Part shown: in pieces, positions 7,412 to 16,538 of the stretch
Position numbering within the stretch: the stretch's first letter is position 1
How the letters are laid out: each line of letters begins with the position of its first letter
NCBI RefSeq assembly: GCF_000021805.1
Contig: NC_011726.1
Location: 1,302,001 to 1,366,000 of the forward strand
Source of the DNA: Rippkaea orientalis PCC 8801
GTDB lineage: Bacteria > Cyanobacteriota > Cyanobacteriia > Cyanobacteriales > Microcystaceae
DNA length: 64,000 bases
Direction of reading: 5' to 3'
Program-made: the position numbers and the translations under genes
Notes under the pieces: generated by a model
Told to the model about the DNA's origin: nothing
What the model saw: the letters and a program-made list of their open reading frames with translations, nothing else
Database searches by the model: none

Positions 7412-9166
7412 CTATCTAACCGTCACAGAAAACATTAAAATAGATTCTTCAATTCCCTTTAATTTGAGCGATTGAACGGGTTGAATTTCTGAGGGGTTTA
7501 AAAACTGCGCCACGGTTTCAGAGACTAAAATTGTATCCGCTTGAGCCACTTCTTGGAGACGATCAGCGATATTCACCGCAGGACCTATCGCAGTATAATC
7601 CGATCGCTGTCCTCCCCCAAACATTCCCACCACCGCATTCCCCTGATGAATACCGCAACGAAAGCGGATGGGTTCCTCAATTAACCCTTGTGCTTGCCAG
7701 CGTTGATTTAAACTATCTAACTGATGGTGCATCCCTCTAGCGGCGGCGATCGCCCGATACACCTGTTCTGCTGGCTCTAAATCCTCTGGTGCCCCAAATA
7801 ACGCCATCACCCCATCCCCCATAAACTTATCCACCGTCCCCCCGTAGTCAAACACCGCCGAAGTCATCCCTTCGAGGTATTCATTCAACAAGGTAGCGAT
7901 TCCTTGGGTTCCCAACTGACTGGCTAAGGGAGTAAACCCCACCAAATCCGTAAATAAAATCGTAACTAAGCGCGGTTCAGGACGCAAATCGAGGATTAAT
8001 TCTCCTGCTGCCACTCGATTGACGATAGAAGCGGGTAAAAACCGTTTTAGCACCGATTCCGTGAGATATTGGTTGAGTTGCTTGACTCGGTGCTCACTTT
8101 GCAACAATTTCGCCGCTTGTCGCCTAGTTTTATCATAGAGTCGGGCTTGTTGGACTGCGATCGCCGCGTGAGAAGCCACCGCTTGGGCTAATTGAATCTC
8201 CGAACTCAACCAATAGCGAGGGCAATCGGTTTGACGGAGGGAAATACTGCCAATAATCTCCCCATCCACGATTAAAGGGACAATTAATAGCCCTTGGGCA
8301 CTTTGTCGCAATGGAAGGTCAAATTGCGTCATTTGTGGATAGTTATCCATATTCTCAAACACCACGGGTTCCAGGGTTTCGAGCAACTTTTGCAGCACAG
8401 GGTTATGCTCAATGGGGACAATGGACTGGGGAAGGGGAAAAATATTGCTTTGCTGGCGATCGTACAAGCCAACACATTCAACAAACTGATCTCCTCTCGT
8501 CCAGAGGGATAAGGCACATCCATCCACCCCCAAAGCTTGTCCCAATTGATGGGTAATTGCCTGAAAAATGGCTTGTGGGTCAAGACTTGAGCGAATAGCA
8601 CCCGTAATGGTGTTAATTAGACTTTCTCGTTGCGCTAAGGCTTTGACTTGTTCGTAGGCTTGTGCTTGGGAGATGGCTAGAATAATTTGCTGAGTCACCA
8701 TCACCGCTAACTGAATTTCTTCTTTACCCCAAAGATGGGACAAACCACAATGATGAAGCCCCAACACACCAATCAATTTATCTTGTTGCTTCAGAGGAAT
8801 CAACAGAGAAGCCCCAATATTCGCCTGTTGATAGGCTTCTCTGCGTTGCTGCCCTTGGAGGGTGTCATCGGTTTGTAGGGGAGTAAAAGTAGCAATAGCG
8901 GCGATCGCTTCGATTTTATCGGTTTTCCAGAGAGTTTGCTCCAAAATTTGTCGAGGAACAGACATTAACTCCTGAGTTAAGGATTTTTCATAAATAATAC
9001 TGTCATTAAGCCAACTTTCTTGGGCAAAAACTCGCAAAATACAGCAATCTACCCTTAATAATTCCCCTAATTGACTGACAATGATCTGTAAGGTTTCTCC
9101 TAAAGAAGAAGAATCAAAGGGAGAAGACCCTAAATCACAGGGACAAGATAATTCCTCATCGCTCAT
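7412..9166 (-). CDS. GAF-GAF class III adenylate/guanylate cyclase
   Basis: A 584-residue signalling protein with two GAF domains (about residues 22-170 and 190-345), a short coiled linker, and a class III nucleotidyl cyclase domain (about 395-584). Metal-binding aspartates are D407 in LFTDLVGFT and D451 in FMGDGVMALFG. K447 and the RSDYTAIGPAVNIADRL segment (D523, T525, N532, R536) line the base- and transition-state-binding sites. The lysine and aspartate/threonine pattern fits adenylate rather than guanylate cyclase, though this is inference. The GAF domains lack an obvious bilin-binding Cys-His motif, so the ligand is unknown. It is soluble, with no membrane segments, and transcribed divergently from the GNAT gene. 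Confidence 0.92.
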   Translation of the reverse strand: MSDEELSCPCDLGSSPFDSSSLGETLQIIVSQLGELLRVDCCILRVFAQESWLNDSIIYEKSLTQELMSVPRQILEQTLWKTDKIEAIAAIATFTPLQTDDTLQGQQRREAYQQANIGASLLIPLKQQDKLIGVLGLHHCGLSHLWGKEEIQLAVMVTQQIILAISQAQAYEQVKALAQRESLINTITGAIRSSLDPQAIFQAITHQLGQALGVDGCALSLWTRGDQFVECVGLYDRQQSNIFPLPQSIVPIEHNPVLQKLLETLEPVVFENMDNYPQMTQFDLPLRQSAQGLLIVPLIVDGEIIGSISLRQTDCPRYWLSSEIQLAQAVASHAAIAVQQARLYDKTRRQAAKLLQSEHRVKQLNQYLTESVLKRFLPASIVNRVAAGELILDLRPEPRLVTILFTDLVGFTPLASQLGTQGIATLLNEYLEGMTSAVFDYGGTVDKFMGDGVMALFGAPEDLEPAEQVYRAIAAARGMHHQLDSLNQRWQAQGLIEEPIRFRCGIHQGNAVVGMFGGGQRSDYTAIGPAVNIADRLQEVAQADTILVSETVAQFLNPSEIQPVQSLKLKGIEESILMFSVTVR

Positions 9167-9394
9167 TTTTGACCCAAAAATCCTTTTAAAGCGACTCCTT
9201 TACCCAAACAATGACAAGTATAGTCATCTAATGCCAATTTTACAGGAGTTTTCCCCAAGCGAACACAGCAAGTAAAGTCTATTTTTCCCTAGGGTAATTT
9301 TGGGTGGGGACTTCTGCCAACAATTTTGTTAAAATGCTGATTATCTGAGTTGAACATAATGTTATCGCTAATTTAAGTTACGTTGGGAGTGTGC

Positions 9395-10009
9395 GTGGAT
9401 TTTTGTTGGTTTTCTACTGTTTTTTCCTATTCTTCTGCTAAACCGAGCCAGAACAATCTCGAACAGTTTCCTGTGGTTGTCCGTATGGCTCAATTAAAGG
9501 ATCTTAAAGGACTGACAGACCTTCTGATCACAAGCTTTCATCCGTCCCATCCCTGGTTGTCTTGGTTACAACCGATTTTTAAGTTAGGAATTTATGAAGA
9601 TTTGCGAACTCGGTTTAACAGTCGCTCTCCCTATTATTGTTGTTTAGTCGCTACTGTCCTTGTTCAAAGCTCCTGTGAAGCCGAAGAAACAATTATTGGG
9701 ACAGTGGAAGTGACGTTACGCCCTGAATTTAATTCTCAGTCTCTTTATATTAGTAATTTAGCCGTTAGTCTTCCCTATCGACGGCAGGGAGTCGCTCGGC
9801 ATTTACTGCTAAAATGTGAACAGATTGCTCAAGAATGGGGCTATCAATTTCTAAGCCTTCATGTTTTAGAAGATAATCATTCTGCTAGAAAACTTTACCT
9901 CAGTAGTGGATATCAACTGCACTCTACACAACTAACTTGGCAAAGTTTATTGTTTAAAAGTCCTCGACGTTTATTTCTACAAAAAAATCTTAATTCATTG
10001 AATAATTAA
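9395..10009 (+). CDS. GNAT family N-acetyltransferase
   Basis: About 204 residues. The acetyl-CoA-binding motif A is clear: NLAVSLPYRRQGVARHLL (R/Q-x-x-G-x-A) around residue 130, followed by the motif B region LHVLEDNHSARKLYLSSGY. An N-terminal extension of about 30 residues is poorly conserved. The start is uncertain. The GTG at 9395 is favoured because GGGAG lies 5 bases before it; a GTG at 9389 and a TTG at 9383 are alternatives in the same frame. The substrate is unknown. Confidence 0.85.
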   Translation: MDFCWFSTVFSYSSAKPSQNNLEQFPVVVRMAQLKDLKGLTDLLITSFHPSHPWLSWLQPIFKLGIYEDLRTRFNSRSPYYCCLVATVLVQSSCEAEETIIGTVEVTLRPEFNSQSLYISNLAVSLPYRRQGVARHLLLKCEQIAQEWGYQFLSLHVLEDNHSARKLYLSSGYQLHSTQLTWQSLLFKSPRRLFLQKNLNSLNN

Positions 10010-10084
10010 TTTAAAAGGGAACAGGGAACAGAAGGTGTTCACGTTTCATCTAAACTTGCTATATCAAGATGGATAATGAATTGT

Positions 10085-10100
10085 TCTTAAGTACTTAAGA
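10085..10100. promoter_or_regulatory. Perfect 16-bp palindrome before the 10122 gene
   Basis: TCTTAAGTACTTAAGA is a perfect palindrome ending 21 bases before the ATG at 10122. Position and symmetry suggest a repressor operator, but the binding protein is unknown and a chance palindrome cannot be excluded in this AT-rich DNA. Confidence 0.35.
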
Positions 10101-10121
10101 TACTGGATTAAATGAGGGAAA

Positions 10122-10583
10122 ATGCTAGAATATTCTCACAAACCTAAACAACAAATCGCTAATATTCTTACTCAGTTAAGAGAGAAACAGCTATTAATTA
10201 TTAATCCTAAGCGTAAAAATGGGTTAATTCTTTATAAACCCTATCATGCTGAATTTGCAGGACCAGGAGCAGCCATAGGAGCTAAATTTGATGAAGATGT
10301 CCTTCATGTTTTACCCGTTGGTATTCTTTCGTTACTGATTCCTACAACTTCTCAAGAGCGAATTAATGGCTATAAATTGCGACGACAATGGGTTAAGTTA
10401 GCCCAACAAATTAGCACTCATTCTACCCCACAAAAACGCGCTCAAACAATTCTTAATCAATTTGAACACTGGTTTGATGCAGAAACAACGCACCAACTTC
10501 CCGATGAGGCATTTTCTTTATTAGTGGGTGTTTTACCCCAAACCATTAATGCTGTTCGTCATGATATTGAATGGGTATCCTAA
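10122..10583 (+). CDS. Hypothetical protein, cyanobacterial
   Basis: A 153-residue soluble protein with no recognised domain. The N-terminal 30 residues are basic and helical (HKPKQQIANILTQLREKQ). The centre has FAGPGAAIGAKFDEDVLHVL, and the C-terminus is helical. GAGGG lies just before the ATG. It lies 43 bases upstream of the periplasmic-binding-protein gene on the same strand, so the two may be co-transcribed. Confidence 0.6.
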   Translation: MLEYSHKPKQQIANILTQLREKQLLIINPKRKNGLILYKPYHAEFAGPGAAIGAKFDEDVLHVLPVGILSLLIPTTSQERINGYKLRRQWVKLAQQISTHSTPQKRAQTILNQFEHWFDAETTHQLPDEAFSLLVGVLPQTINAVRHDIEWVS

Positions 10584-10626
10584 ATCGTACTATTTCCCAT
10601 TGAAGAAGCTCTAATTTAAGTCTAAT

Positions 10627-12042
10627 ATGTCACAAAAAAATGAAACTTCAGTCTTAATTTTATCCCTCTTAATTACCGCCGGGATTTTAGGAGTAGGTTA
10701 TTGGTGGTTTAGCCAAAAATCTGGGTTAAAATTAGATAATCTGACTGAAAATAATCCCCTCAATTCCGTTGTTTCTCAATCCCTATCAAATCGCTCAAGC
10801 ATAGGAGATAAACTCTTAATAACAGCCGATAGTACCCCCCAGAAAAAAGCCGGAATTGAAGCTTGGAACCAAGGAAAGATAGAAGAAGCGATCGCTCAAT
10901 TCCAAGCCTCCTTACAATTACAACCCAATGATCCCGAAACATTAATCTATCTTAATAACGCCCAAGCTAATCAGAAAAACCCGATTAAAATAGCCGTCGT
11001 TGTTCCCATTGGCACTAACTTAAATATTGCCCAAGAAATCCTCCGGGGAGTCGCCCAAGCACAACATCAAATTAATCAAGCAGGAGGCATTAATAACCAA
11101 TGGCTTCAAGTGCTTATTGTTAACGATGATAATCAACCTGAACTCGCCCAAAAACTCGCTAGTGAATTAGTGAAAGATAGCCATATTTTAGCCGTTGTTG
11201 GTCATAATTCTAGTGATGCAACCTTAGCAGGCGGTCCTATCTATGAACAAGGGCAATTAGTAATGATTACCCCCACCAGTGACGCGCAAAAAATTTCAAC
11301 TTTGGGGGACTATATTTTTCGAGTGATACCGAGTGTTCGTTTTCAAGCCGATCTCCTCTCTCGTTATACCATTAAAACGGCCAAAAAAGCGAATATTGCT
11401 ATCTGTTTTGATTCGAGTAGCGAAGCAAGCAAATCCTTAAAAGAAGACTTTACTTCTGCTATTTTTGCTGATGGTGGTCGCATTAGTGAAATTAACTGTG
11501 ATTTAGCCGAATCGAATTTTCAGTCCATTGATAAAATCTCCCAAGCCTTAGAACAAAAAGCTGACAGTTTGTTATTACTTCCGGCCGTTAATCACATTAA
11601 CATTGCCGTTGAAGTCGCTCAAGCCAATCAAGGACGCTTAGCTTTATTAGGCAGTTCAACCCTTTATACCTTTGACACCCTAAAAGAAGGAAAAGACAGC
11701 GTTAAAGGGATGGTATTAACCGCTTCTTGGCATCCCCAAGGGATTCCTAATAATCCTTTTCCTAAACAAGCCAAACAACTGTGGGGAGGCGATATTAATT
11801 GGCGCACTGCCTTAGCTTATGATGCCACTCAGGCAATTATTACAGGATTTCAACAAGGGGAGATCAGTCGTCAAGGACTGCAAAAAACCCTAGCTAATCC
11901 CAATTTTTTCGCCGAAGGAGCCACCGGAAAGCTTCAATTTTTACCCTCAGGCGATCGCAGTGAAGGACAGATTTTAATTACGATTGTTCCAAGTCAAACG
12001 AATCCCACAGGCTTTGCTTTCGTTCCTCTCAAAAATAATTAA
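10627..12042 (+). CDS. TPR plus periplasmic-binding-protein fold (ABC receptor-like) protein
   Basis: A 471-residue protein with three parts. An N-terminal transmembrane anchor (SVLILSLLITAGILGVGYWW, residues 8-27) is followed by one or two TPR helices (AGIEAWNQGKIEEAIAQFQ and LQLQPNDPETLIYL, about 76-115). From about residue 118 there is a type I periplasmic-binding fold like the branched-chain amino acid receptors (IKIAVVVPIG, AGGINNQWLQVLIVNDDNQP, ILAVVGHNSSDATLAGGPIY). The protein is probably anchored in the plasma membrane with the binding domain outside. No permease or ATPase genes are adjacent, so it may act as a sensor or scaffold rather than a transporter subunit. Confidence 0.85.
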   Translation: MSQKNETSVLILSLLITAGILGVGYWWFSQKSGLKLDNLTENNPLNSVVSQSLSNRSSIGDKLLITADSTPQKKAGIEAWNQGKIEEAIAQFQASLQLQPNDPETLIYLNNAQANQKNPIKIAVVVPIGTNLNIAQEILRGVAQAQHQINQAGGINNQWLQVLIVNDDNQPELAQKLASELVKDSHILAVVGHNSSDATLAGGPIYEQGQLVMITPTSDAQKISTLGDYIFRVIPSVRFQADLLSRYTIKTAKKANIAICFDSSSEASKSLKEDFTSAIFADGGRISEINCDLAESNFQSIDKISQALEQKADSLLLLPAVNHINIAVEVAQANQGRLALLGSSTLYTFDTLKEGKDSVKGMVLTASWHPQGIPNNPFPKQAKQLWGGDINWRTALAYDATQAIITGFQQGEISRQGLQKTLANPNFFAEGATGKLQFLPSGDRSEGQILITIVPSQTNPTGFAFVPLKNN

Positions 12043-12127
12043 GGTTTAAAGACACGACAGCTTACTTTTGTGTTGAATTTGGGAATCCTAAGCAGTAATA
12101 GGCTATTCAACAGAGTCAATTTGCCCT

Positions 12128-14371
12128 ATGTCTCTATCCAACGATTTCGATCAACTGTCCCTATCCCCCTTCAGCAATCAACTGATTCAATCAGGTTATA
12201 TCAGTTTGCCTCGGATGCAACAAGCCCTCATCGAAGCGCGAAACTCTCGCCGTCCCTTCATGAAAATCTTGGAACAGATCACGGGAAATCCCCTTCCACC
12301 GACTCTGTTGCGTCAATACAAAGAGCATCATCTGTTTACCCTCAAAATTCTGCACGGAATCGAATTTATTAACCCCGAAGCAGAACCCGTCGATAGAGAA
12401 CAGATGAGTCAACTCGTTCAACAGTTCATTCCCTTTGAGATTTGCCGACGTTATCAAGTCTTACCCCTAAAAGCCATCGATTCTAACTTGTTAGTGGGTA
12501 TGGTTAACCCTAGTCATACCGAAGCGCAAGAAATGTTAACAAAACTCTTGCGATCGCATCAAATATCCTGGCAACGGGTGGGAATTTCCCAAGAAGATTA
12601 TGATAACTTCATCGAGCAATATATTCCCTCAGCCATCAATTCCGAGAAGGAAGATCAAGGATTTGGGGCTACACTGGTCGATTCTACCGAAATCTTTGAA
12701 CAGCCGCCAGAAACTATCTCCGACCTGTTTAAAGATGAGCCTGACTCTCCCGTCGTTACCTTAGTCAATAAAATTCTAGTGACGGCGATCGAAAGAGAAG
12801 GAACTCACCTAGAAATTGACCCCCAAGAAGATAATGTGATCATCCGCTACCGTCAAACACAGGCTGATACGTTACAACCCCTATTTGATCCCTTGCCAAA
12901 AAAAGTAGCAGCACCGATCACCTCGCGCTTAAAAATCATGGCTAACTTGGATATTAGCCAACGAAAAACCCCACAAAAAGGTCGGATTACTAAAGCCAAG
13001 GGTCAACGGACGCTCCATTTCTTTGTCAACACATTGCCCAGTCTCCACGGGGAAAAAGTTTCCATCCGAATCGTAGATAGTAACGTTAAACCCCCCCCAT
13101 TGGAAACGCTAATCAGCGATCAATCCCTAGTCGAATCCCTACTGACTATGACCGATCATCCCACAGGATTGCTGTTAATTAGTAGTGCCAATCAAAGGAT
13201 GATCTATTCAATGTTATTGAGTTTGTTGGCTCGAAAAAATCCCCAACAACTCAATATAGCAACGCTAGAAGAATCCATAAGCTATCTGCTCCCTGGAGTG
13301 ACCCAAATTGAAGTAGATAACGAAGGAGATAAAGATTATGCGTCAGTATTGCGATCGCTGGCCAGTCAAGATTTAGATATCTTAATGGTGGATCATCTCA
13401 GAGAACCGACGATGGCTCGCATGGTGGTAGAAATGTCCCGTCACTGTTTGATCCTAACCAGTCTTATCGCTCAGGATGGGGCAAGTGCGCTGGCTCATCT
13501 AAGCCAAATGGTGGATCAATCTCTCCTCGCAGATACCTTGATTGGGGGTATTCATCACTATGCCATCCCCCGTCTTTGTCCAACCTGTCTGTCTGTTCAT
13601 GATCCCAGTCCCAAAGAATTAGCCCAATTTGGCATTTCTCCGGCCAAGAAAGCTGAAATTAGCTTTTATCAAGCCCGAACCTTAACGGCTGAGGGAATTG
13701 CTCAAGCCAGGGAACGGGGACGCTTATGCCGAACTTGTAGCGGAACAGGGTATCAAGGACATCAGGCGGTCTATGAAGTGTTACGGGGCACTGCTTCACT
13801 GAAAACAGCGATCGCCCACGGGTCAACCCTGACCCGACTCAAACAAACCTTTTTGCCAGAAAAGTCGGCTTTGACGAGAGCCTTAGACTTAATTTATCAA
13901 GGTCAAGCGAGTTTAGCGGATGTAGCGACACTATTTCCCCATGATCTCCACAATACCTCTAGTCCACCCTCAGTTCCTGCCAAAAATGCTGATTTAACAG
14001 AACGATTAGCCAATTTTGAAAAGCTTCTCCTTGCCTTAACAGAAGAGTTTCAACAACTCAAGGAAGCCATAGAAGCCAATTCCTCCTCCTCTGGTGAAGA
14101 CATTAACTTAACAGTAATGCCCCTCTATGAATCTATGGTACAAGGAGCCAGCCTTGAAGCCTTGGAGCAAGATATTGATCCGAGTAAAGAGACGATCGCT
14201 GGGGATTCACTGTTATACGAAGAATTAACCGATCCAGGGGACTGGGACGCGCTTAAGCGAGAACTTCAACCGGAGCAAGAAACCATCGCCGCCGATTTCT
14301 CAGATCTGAAAAACTCAGATCATCGCCAGGGGTTGAATCCTTTTAACCCCGTTCCTGACCCTTGGTCTTAA
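12128..14371 (+). CDS. Degenerate PilB/GspE-family ATPase-like protein
   Basis: A 747-residue homologue of type IV pilus/type II secretion ATPases. It has the N-terminal MshEN-like region (to about 165), the N2 domain, and the C-terminal ATPase domain including the zinc motif CPTC (484-487) and CRTC. The catalytic motifs are lost. Where GPTGSGKTTTLYS is expected, residues 345-360 read HPTGLLLISSANQRMIYS, with no GKT and about four residues missing. The Walker B Glu is replaced (ILMVDHLREPTMA), and the His box HTND is IAQD. A C-terminal extension of about 120 acidic residues is unusual. It probably does not hydrolyse ATP and may regulate a true PilB or act as an assembly factor. Confidence 0.85.
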   Translation: MSLSNDFDQLSLSPFSNQLIQSGYISLPRMQQALIEARNSRRPFMKILEQITGNPLPPTLLRQYKEHHLFTLKILHGIEFINPEAEPVDREQMSQLVQQFIPFEICRRYQVLPLKAIDSNLLVGMVNPSHTEAQEMLTKLLRSHQISWQRVGISQEDYDNFIEQYIPSAINSEKEDQGFGATLVDSTEIFEQPPETISDLFKDEPDSPVVTLVNKILVTAIEREGTHLEIDPQEDNVIIRYRQTQADTLQPLFDPLPKKVAAPITSRLKIMANLDISQRKTPQKGRITKAKGQRTLHFFVNTLPSLHGEKVSIRIVDSNVKPPPLETLISDQSLVESLLTMTDHPTGLLLISSANQRMIYSMLLSLLARKNPQQLNIATLEESISYLLPGVTQIEVDNEGDKDYASVLRSLASQDLDILMVDHLREPTMARMVVEMSRHCLILTSLIAQDGASALAHLSQMVDQSLLADTLIGGIHHYAIPRLCPTCLSVHDPSPKELAQFGISPAKKAEISFYQARTLTAEGIAQARERGRLCRTCSGTGYQGHQAVYEVLRGTASLKTAIAHGSTLTRLKQTFLPEKSALTRALDLIYQGQASLADVATLFPHDLHNTSSPPSVPAKNADLTERLANFEKLLLALTEEFQQLKEAIEANSSSSGEDINLTVMPLYESMVQGASLEALEQDIDPSKETIAGDSLLYEELTDPGDWDALKRELQPEQETIAADFSDLKNSDHRQGLNPFNPVPDPWS

Positions 14372-14463
14372 TATAAAAAAAGATAACATTGGTAACAATC
14401 ACTCTATCTTACTGATCAAAGACGGTGTTAAACTTACCTTTGCTGCCAATTTGAGGATGTAAA

Positions 14464-14862
14464 ATGGATTTGGAATATCCTGACGATCTCCGATATTTAG
14501 ATTCCCACGAGTATGTCCGCCTAGATGGGGAAATTGCCACTATTGGCCTTAGTGCCTTTGCTATTGAACAACTCGGAGATATTGTTCACTTAGAATTACC
14601 CGAAGTCGGAGAAGCCTTGGAAAAGGGGGAAAGCTTTGGGGCGATCGAATCAGTGAAAGCGGCGGAGGATTTATATCCTCCCGTCTCAGGGACTGTTATC
14701 GATCGCAATGAAGAGATGATCGAAAACCCTGACCAACTTGCTGATGATCCCTACGGAGATGGCTGGTTGATTAAAGTTCGGGTGAGTAATCTTGATGCTG
14801 AGTTAGACGATACGTTATCGGCTAGTGAATATCAAGCTCAATTAGAAGGGGACGACGATTGA
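14464..14862 (+). CDS. gcvH: Glycine cleavage system H protein
   Basis: A 132-residue lipoyl carrier protein that shuttles the aminomethyl group between the P, T and L proteins of glycine cleavage, part of photorespiration in cyanobacteria. The lipoylation lysine is in [15 protein letters not shown] near residue 65. The surrounding fold motifs ([38 protein letters not shown]) are all intact. GAGG precedes the ATG by 8 bases. No gcvT or gcvP gene is near, as is usual in cyanobacteria. Confidence 0.97.
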   Translation: MDLEYPDDLRYLDSHEYVRLDGEIATIGLSAFAIEQLGDIVHLELPEVGEALEKGESFGAIESVKAAEDLYPPVSGTVIDRNEEMIENPDQLADDPYGDGWLIKVRVSNLDAELDDTLSASEYQAQLEGDDD

Positions 14863-15234
14863 TACTTAGTGTAGCATAGTCAGGGCATAGGATGGCAGGA
14901 TTGTTCCTGCCAAAGTGAAATTATTGACTTTAATTAAAGTTAAATCATCAGCGTTATCTGTCATTTGAGTGTTGACATTTATTGCATGATTTGTGGTATT
15001 GTAACCTTAATATAGAATATTGTCGTGCAACTGCGATACAATTGTCGTTAGGCTTCTTGACTTCTGAGTACAAGTAAATAATACAATTCAAAAATGTCTA
15101 TGTAAATTCAGTTTTGTGTACAACTATGTTTAATATTCTTTGACCACCAGAGCTTGAGATCATTTCCGTGTAAAGTTCCTTAGAAGAGCCGTGTGCGATT
15201 GTAGTTCTAAGTGAAATATAAAAGGAGGTATCTA
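14863..15234 (+). other. Gene-free interval with hairpin and possible promoter
   Basis: A hairpin GGCAGG-ATTGTT-CCTGCC (14894-14911) after gcvH may terminate it weakly; there is no T tract. TTGACA at 14972-14977 followed by TATTGT at 14997 (19-bp spacing) is a possible promoter for the secreted pair downstream. A GTTAGGC heptamer at 15047-15053 matches the integron core-site consensus and is discussed with the attC-like sequence at 16385. No open frame is convincing. Confidence 0.4.
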
Positions 15235-16086
15235 ATGAAAACAAATTTTTTAAAGATTAAGCAATTTTGTGTTTGCTTAATAATAGTTTTGATAATCTCG
15301 TTAACCTTTCTTGGAGAAGCTCAAGCTTATCAGGGTTATAGAACAAATAAGATAGGTCAGGAAAAATTCAATGACATGAAAACTCGAGTTTCTAATTCTC
15401 ATCGGAGTATCAAAGAGTACAAAGCTTCAGATGCTTATAGAGAAATCACAAATGCGTTAGGTAAGCTACAGACAATTCGTACTCTGGTAGAGCGAATCGA
15501 TAACGTTGATAAAGTTGTTGATGAGGTTGCCAATGGACTCGACGAAATTGCTTTTGCTTATGAAAAAATTGCAGATTTTGGTCCAGAGGTCATGCGACAT
15601 TGGAATGAGAAGGTTTACCTTTTAAAGGACATTGATGGACAAACTTTAAAGACAGAATCAGACTTGCTAGAAGAAATCACAGAGCTTGAATCTGTTAGTC
15701 AATTACGCCGAGAGCAGCTTGATAATATAACAAATGAAATAGAGATAAAGAAAATTAATGTAGATCTTAAAGCTAATTCTTCTCGCATCAATTCTTTGAA
15801 AACACAAATTGTAATTTGGGAAAAATTTCATCAGACGCAGGAAAAGTTACTAGGTAAGTTGCAGACACAGCAAGGACAGCTTGATCTGATGATTTACATA
15901 TTAGATGCTAATGCCAAGGTGTATCGAGAGGCGGCAAATACTGCTAGGCTCGCATCGAGTGCAAAGTCTGCATTGCAGGAACTTGGGGACTTGGCAGATC
16001 TTCAAGGTATTGTTATTGAGTTACAAGATAGCTGGTCAGATCTCGATGATATTGTTAATTCGATCGGGAAACTGGAATTGACATAA
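15235..16086 (+). CDS. Secreted coiled-coil protein of unknown function
   Basis: A 283-residue protein. The start is certain: a near-perfect AAAGGAGGT lies 6 bases before the ATG. Residues 1-31 form a classical signal peptide (basic start, hydrophobic CVCLIIVLIISLTFL, then GEAQAYQG). The mature part is almost wholly helical, rich in heptad patterns, Lys, Glu and Leu, with no Cys, so an extended coiled coil in the periplasm or outside the cell is likely. Codon use and richness in AAA, GAA and TCG-type codons look unlike the flanking genes. It is followed 11 bases later by another signal-peptide gene. The family is not recognised. Confidence 0.75.
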   Translation: MKTNFLKIKQFCVCLIIVLIISLTFLGEAQAYQGYRTNKIGQEKFNDMKTRVSNSHRSIKEYKASDAYREITNALGKLQTIRTLVERIDNVDKVVDEVANGLDEIAFAYEKIADFGPEVMRHWNEKVYLLKDIDGQTLKTESDLLEEITELESVSQLRREQLDNITNEIEIKKINVDLKANSSRINSLKTQIVIWEKFHQTQEKLLGKLQTQQGQLDLMIYILDANAKVYREAANTARLASSAKSALQELGDLADLQGIVIELQDSWSDLDDIVNSIGKLELT

Positions 16087-16097
16087 AGTATGAAATT

Positions 16098-16424
16098 ATG
16101 AGGTGGATAAGATTCATGAGTGTTCTAATTCGTTTGAGTTTTACATTTTGTACGCTTTGTTTGATATTTTTACTTGTAAGCTGCCCAATTGCTTATGCAA
16201 AAAGCGGCACAACTTGGAAAGACGTAGGCGCAAAATTTCTTGAATTAGAAAAAGCTCGATCACAAGCTATAGAAGCAATTAGCAAAAAGCCTGAAGCTCC
16301 TACTCTAAATTTAGATACTTCCGTTCCAGCAAGTGAGGAAGAAAGCAATTTAGAAGCTTATCGTTCCTCTGAATTAAATCAGAAGCCTAACAAATCGATG
16401 AAGCGGACGGACGAAAAATCTTAG
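16098..16424 (+). CDS. Small secreted protein ending in an attC-like tail
   Basis: A 108-residue protein. A hydrophobic N-terminus (VLIRLSFTFCTLCLIFLLV, then SCPIAYAKSG) is a signal peptide; LVSC could be a lipobox with Cys as the lipidated residue. The start may be this ATG or the internal ATG seven codons on (MSVLIRLSF). The body is short, charged and Pro/Glu-rich. The last residues, KPNKSMKRTDEKS, are not native-looking. The same phrase appears at the ends of unrelated genes next to integron attC sites, because the left arm of attC is translated in this frame. It probably forms an operon with the coiled-coil protein upstream. Confidence 0.6.
   Translation: MRWIRFMSVLIRLSFTFCTLCLIFLLVSCPIAYAKSGTTWKDVGAKFLELEKARSQAIEAISKKPEAPTLNLDTSVPASEEESNLEAYRSSELNQKPNKSMKRTDEKS
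16385..16413 (+). other. attC-like half site (integron recombination site remnant)
   Basis: GCCTAAC (16385-16391) matches the RYYYAAC core of attC sites. It is followed by AAATCGATGAAGCGGACGG, very close to the usual left arm (AA-TCG-TGAAGC-GACGC). The complementary right arm ending in GTTAGGC is missing downstream, so if this is attC it is broken. A palindromic repeat begins 27 bases further on. Confidence 0.45.
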
Positions 16425-16439
16425 TGCGATCGCTGACTT

Positions 16440-16469
16440 GTAGGGTGCATTAACGAAGTGTAATGCGCC
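16440..16469. repeat. Interspersed palindrome GTAGGGTGCATTA-ACGAAG-TGTAATGCGCC
   Basis: A stem-loop of the widespread cyanobacterial type GGGTGCATTA...TAATGCGCC. It separates the secreted pair (plus strand) from the Uma2 gene (minus strand), so it may terminate both. Confidence 0.65.
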
Positions 16470-16538
16470 AATCTTCTCATAAATCATTGAACCCGACTGA
16501 CACAAGATGAGCGGTAAGAATCGCAAAACTATGTTTTC

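Noticed and set aside
12070-12372. 100-codon open frame overlapping the start of the PilB-like gene
   Set aside because: Overlaps a clear family gene in another frame, Ser/Arg-rich composition typical of out-of-frame reading.
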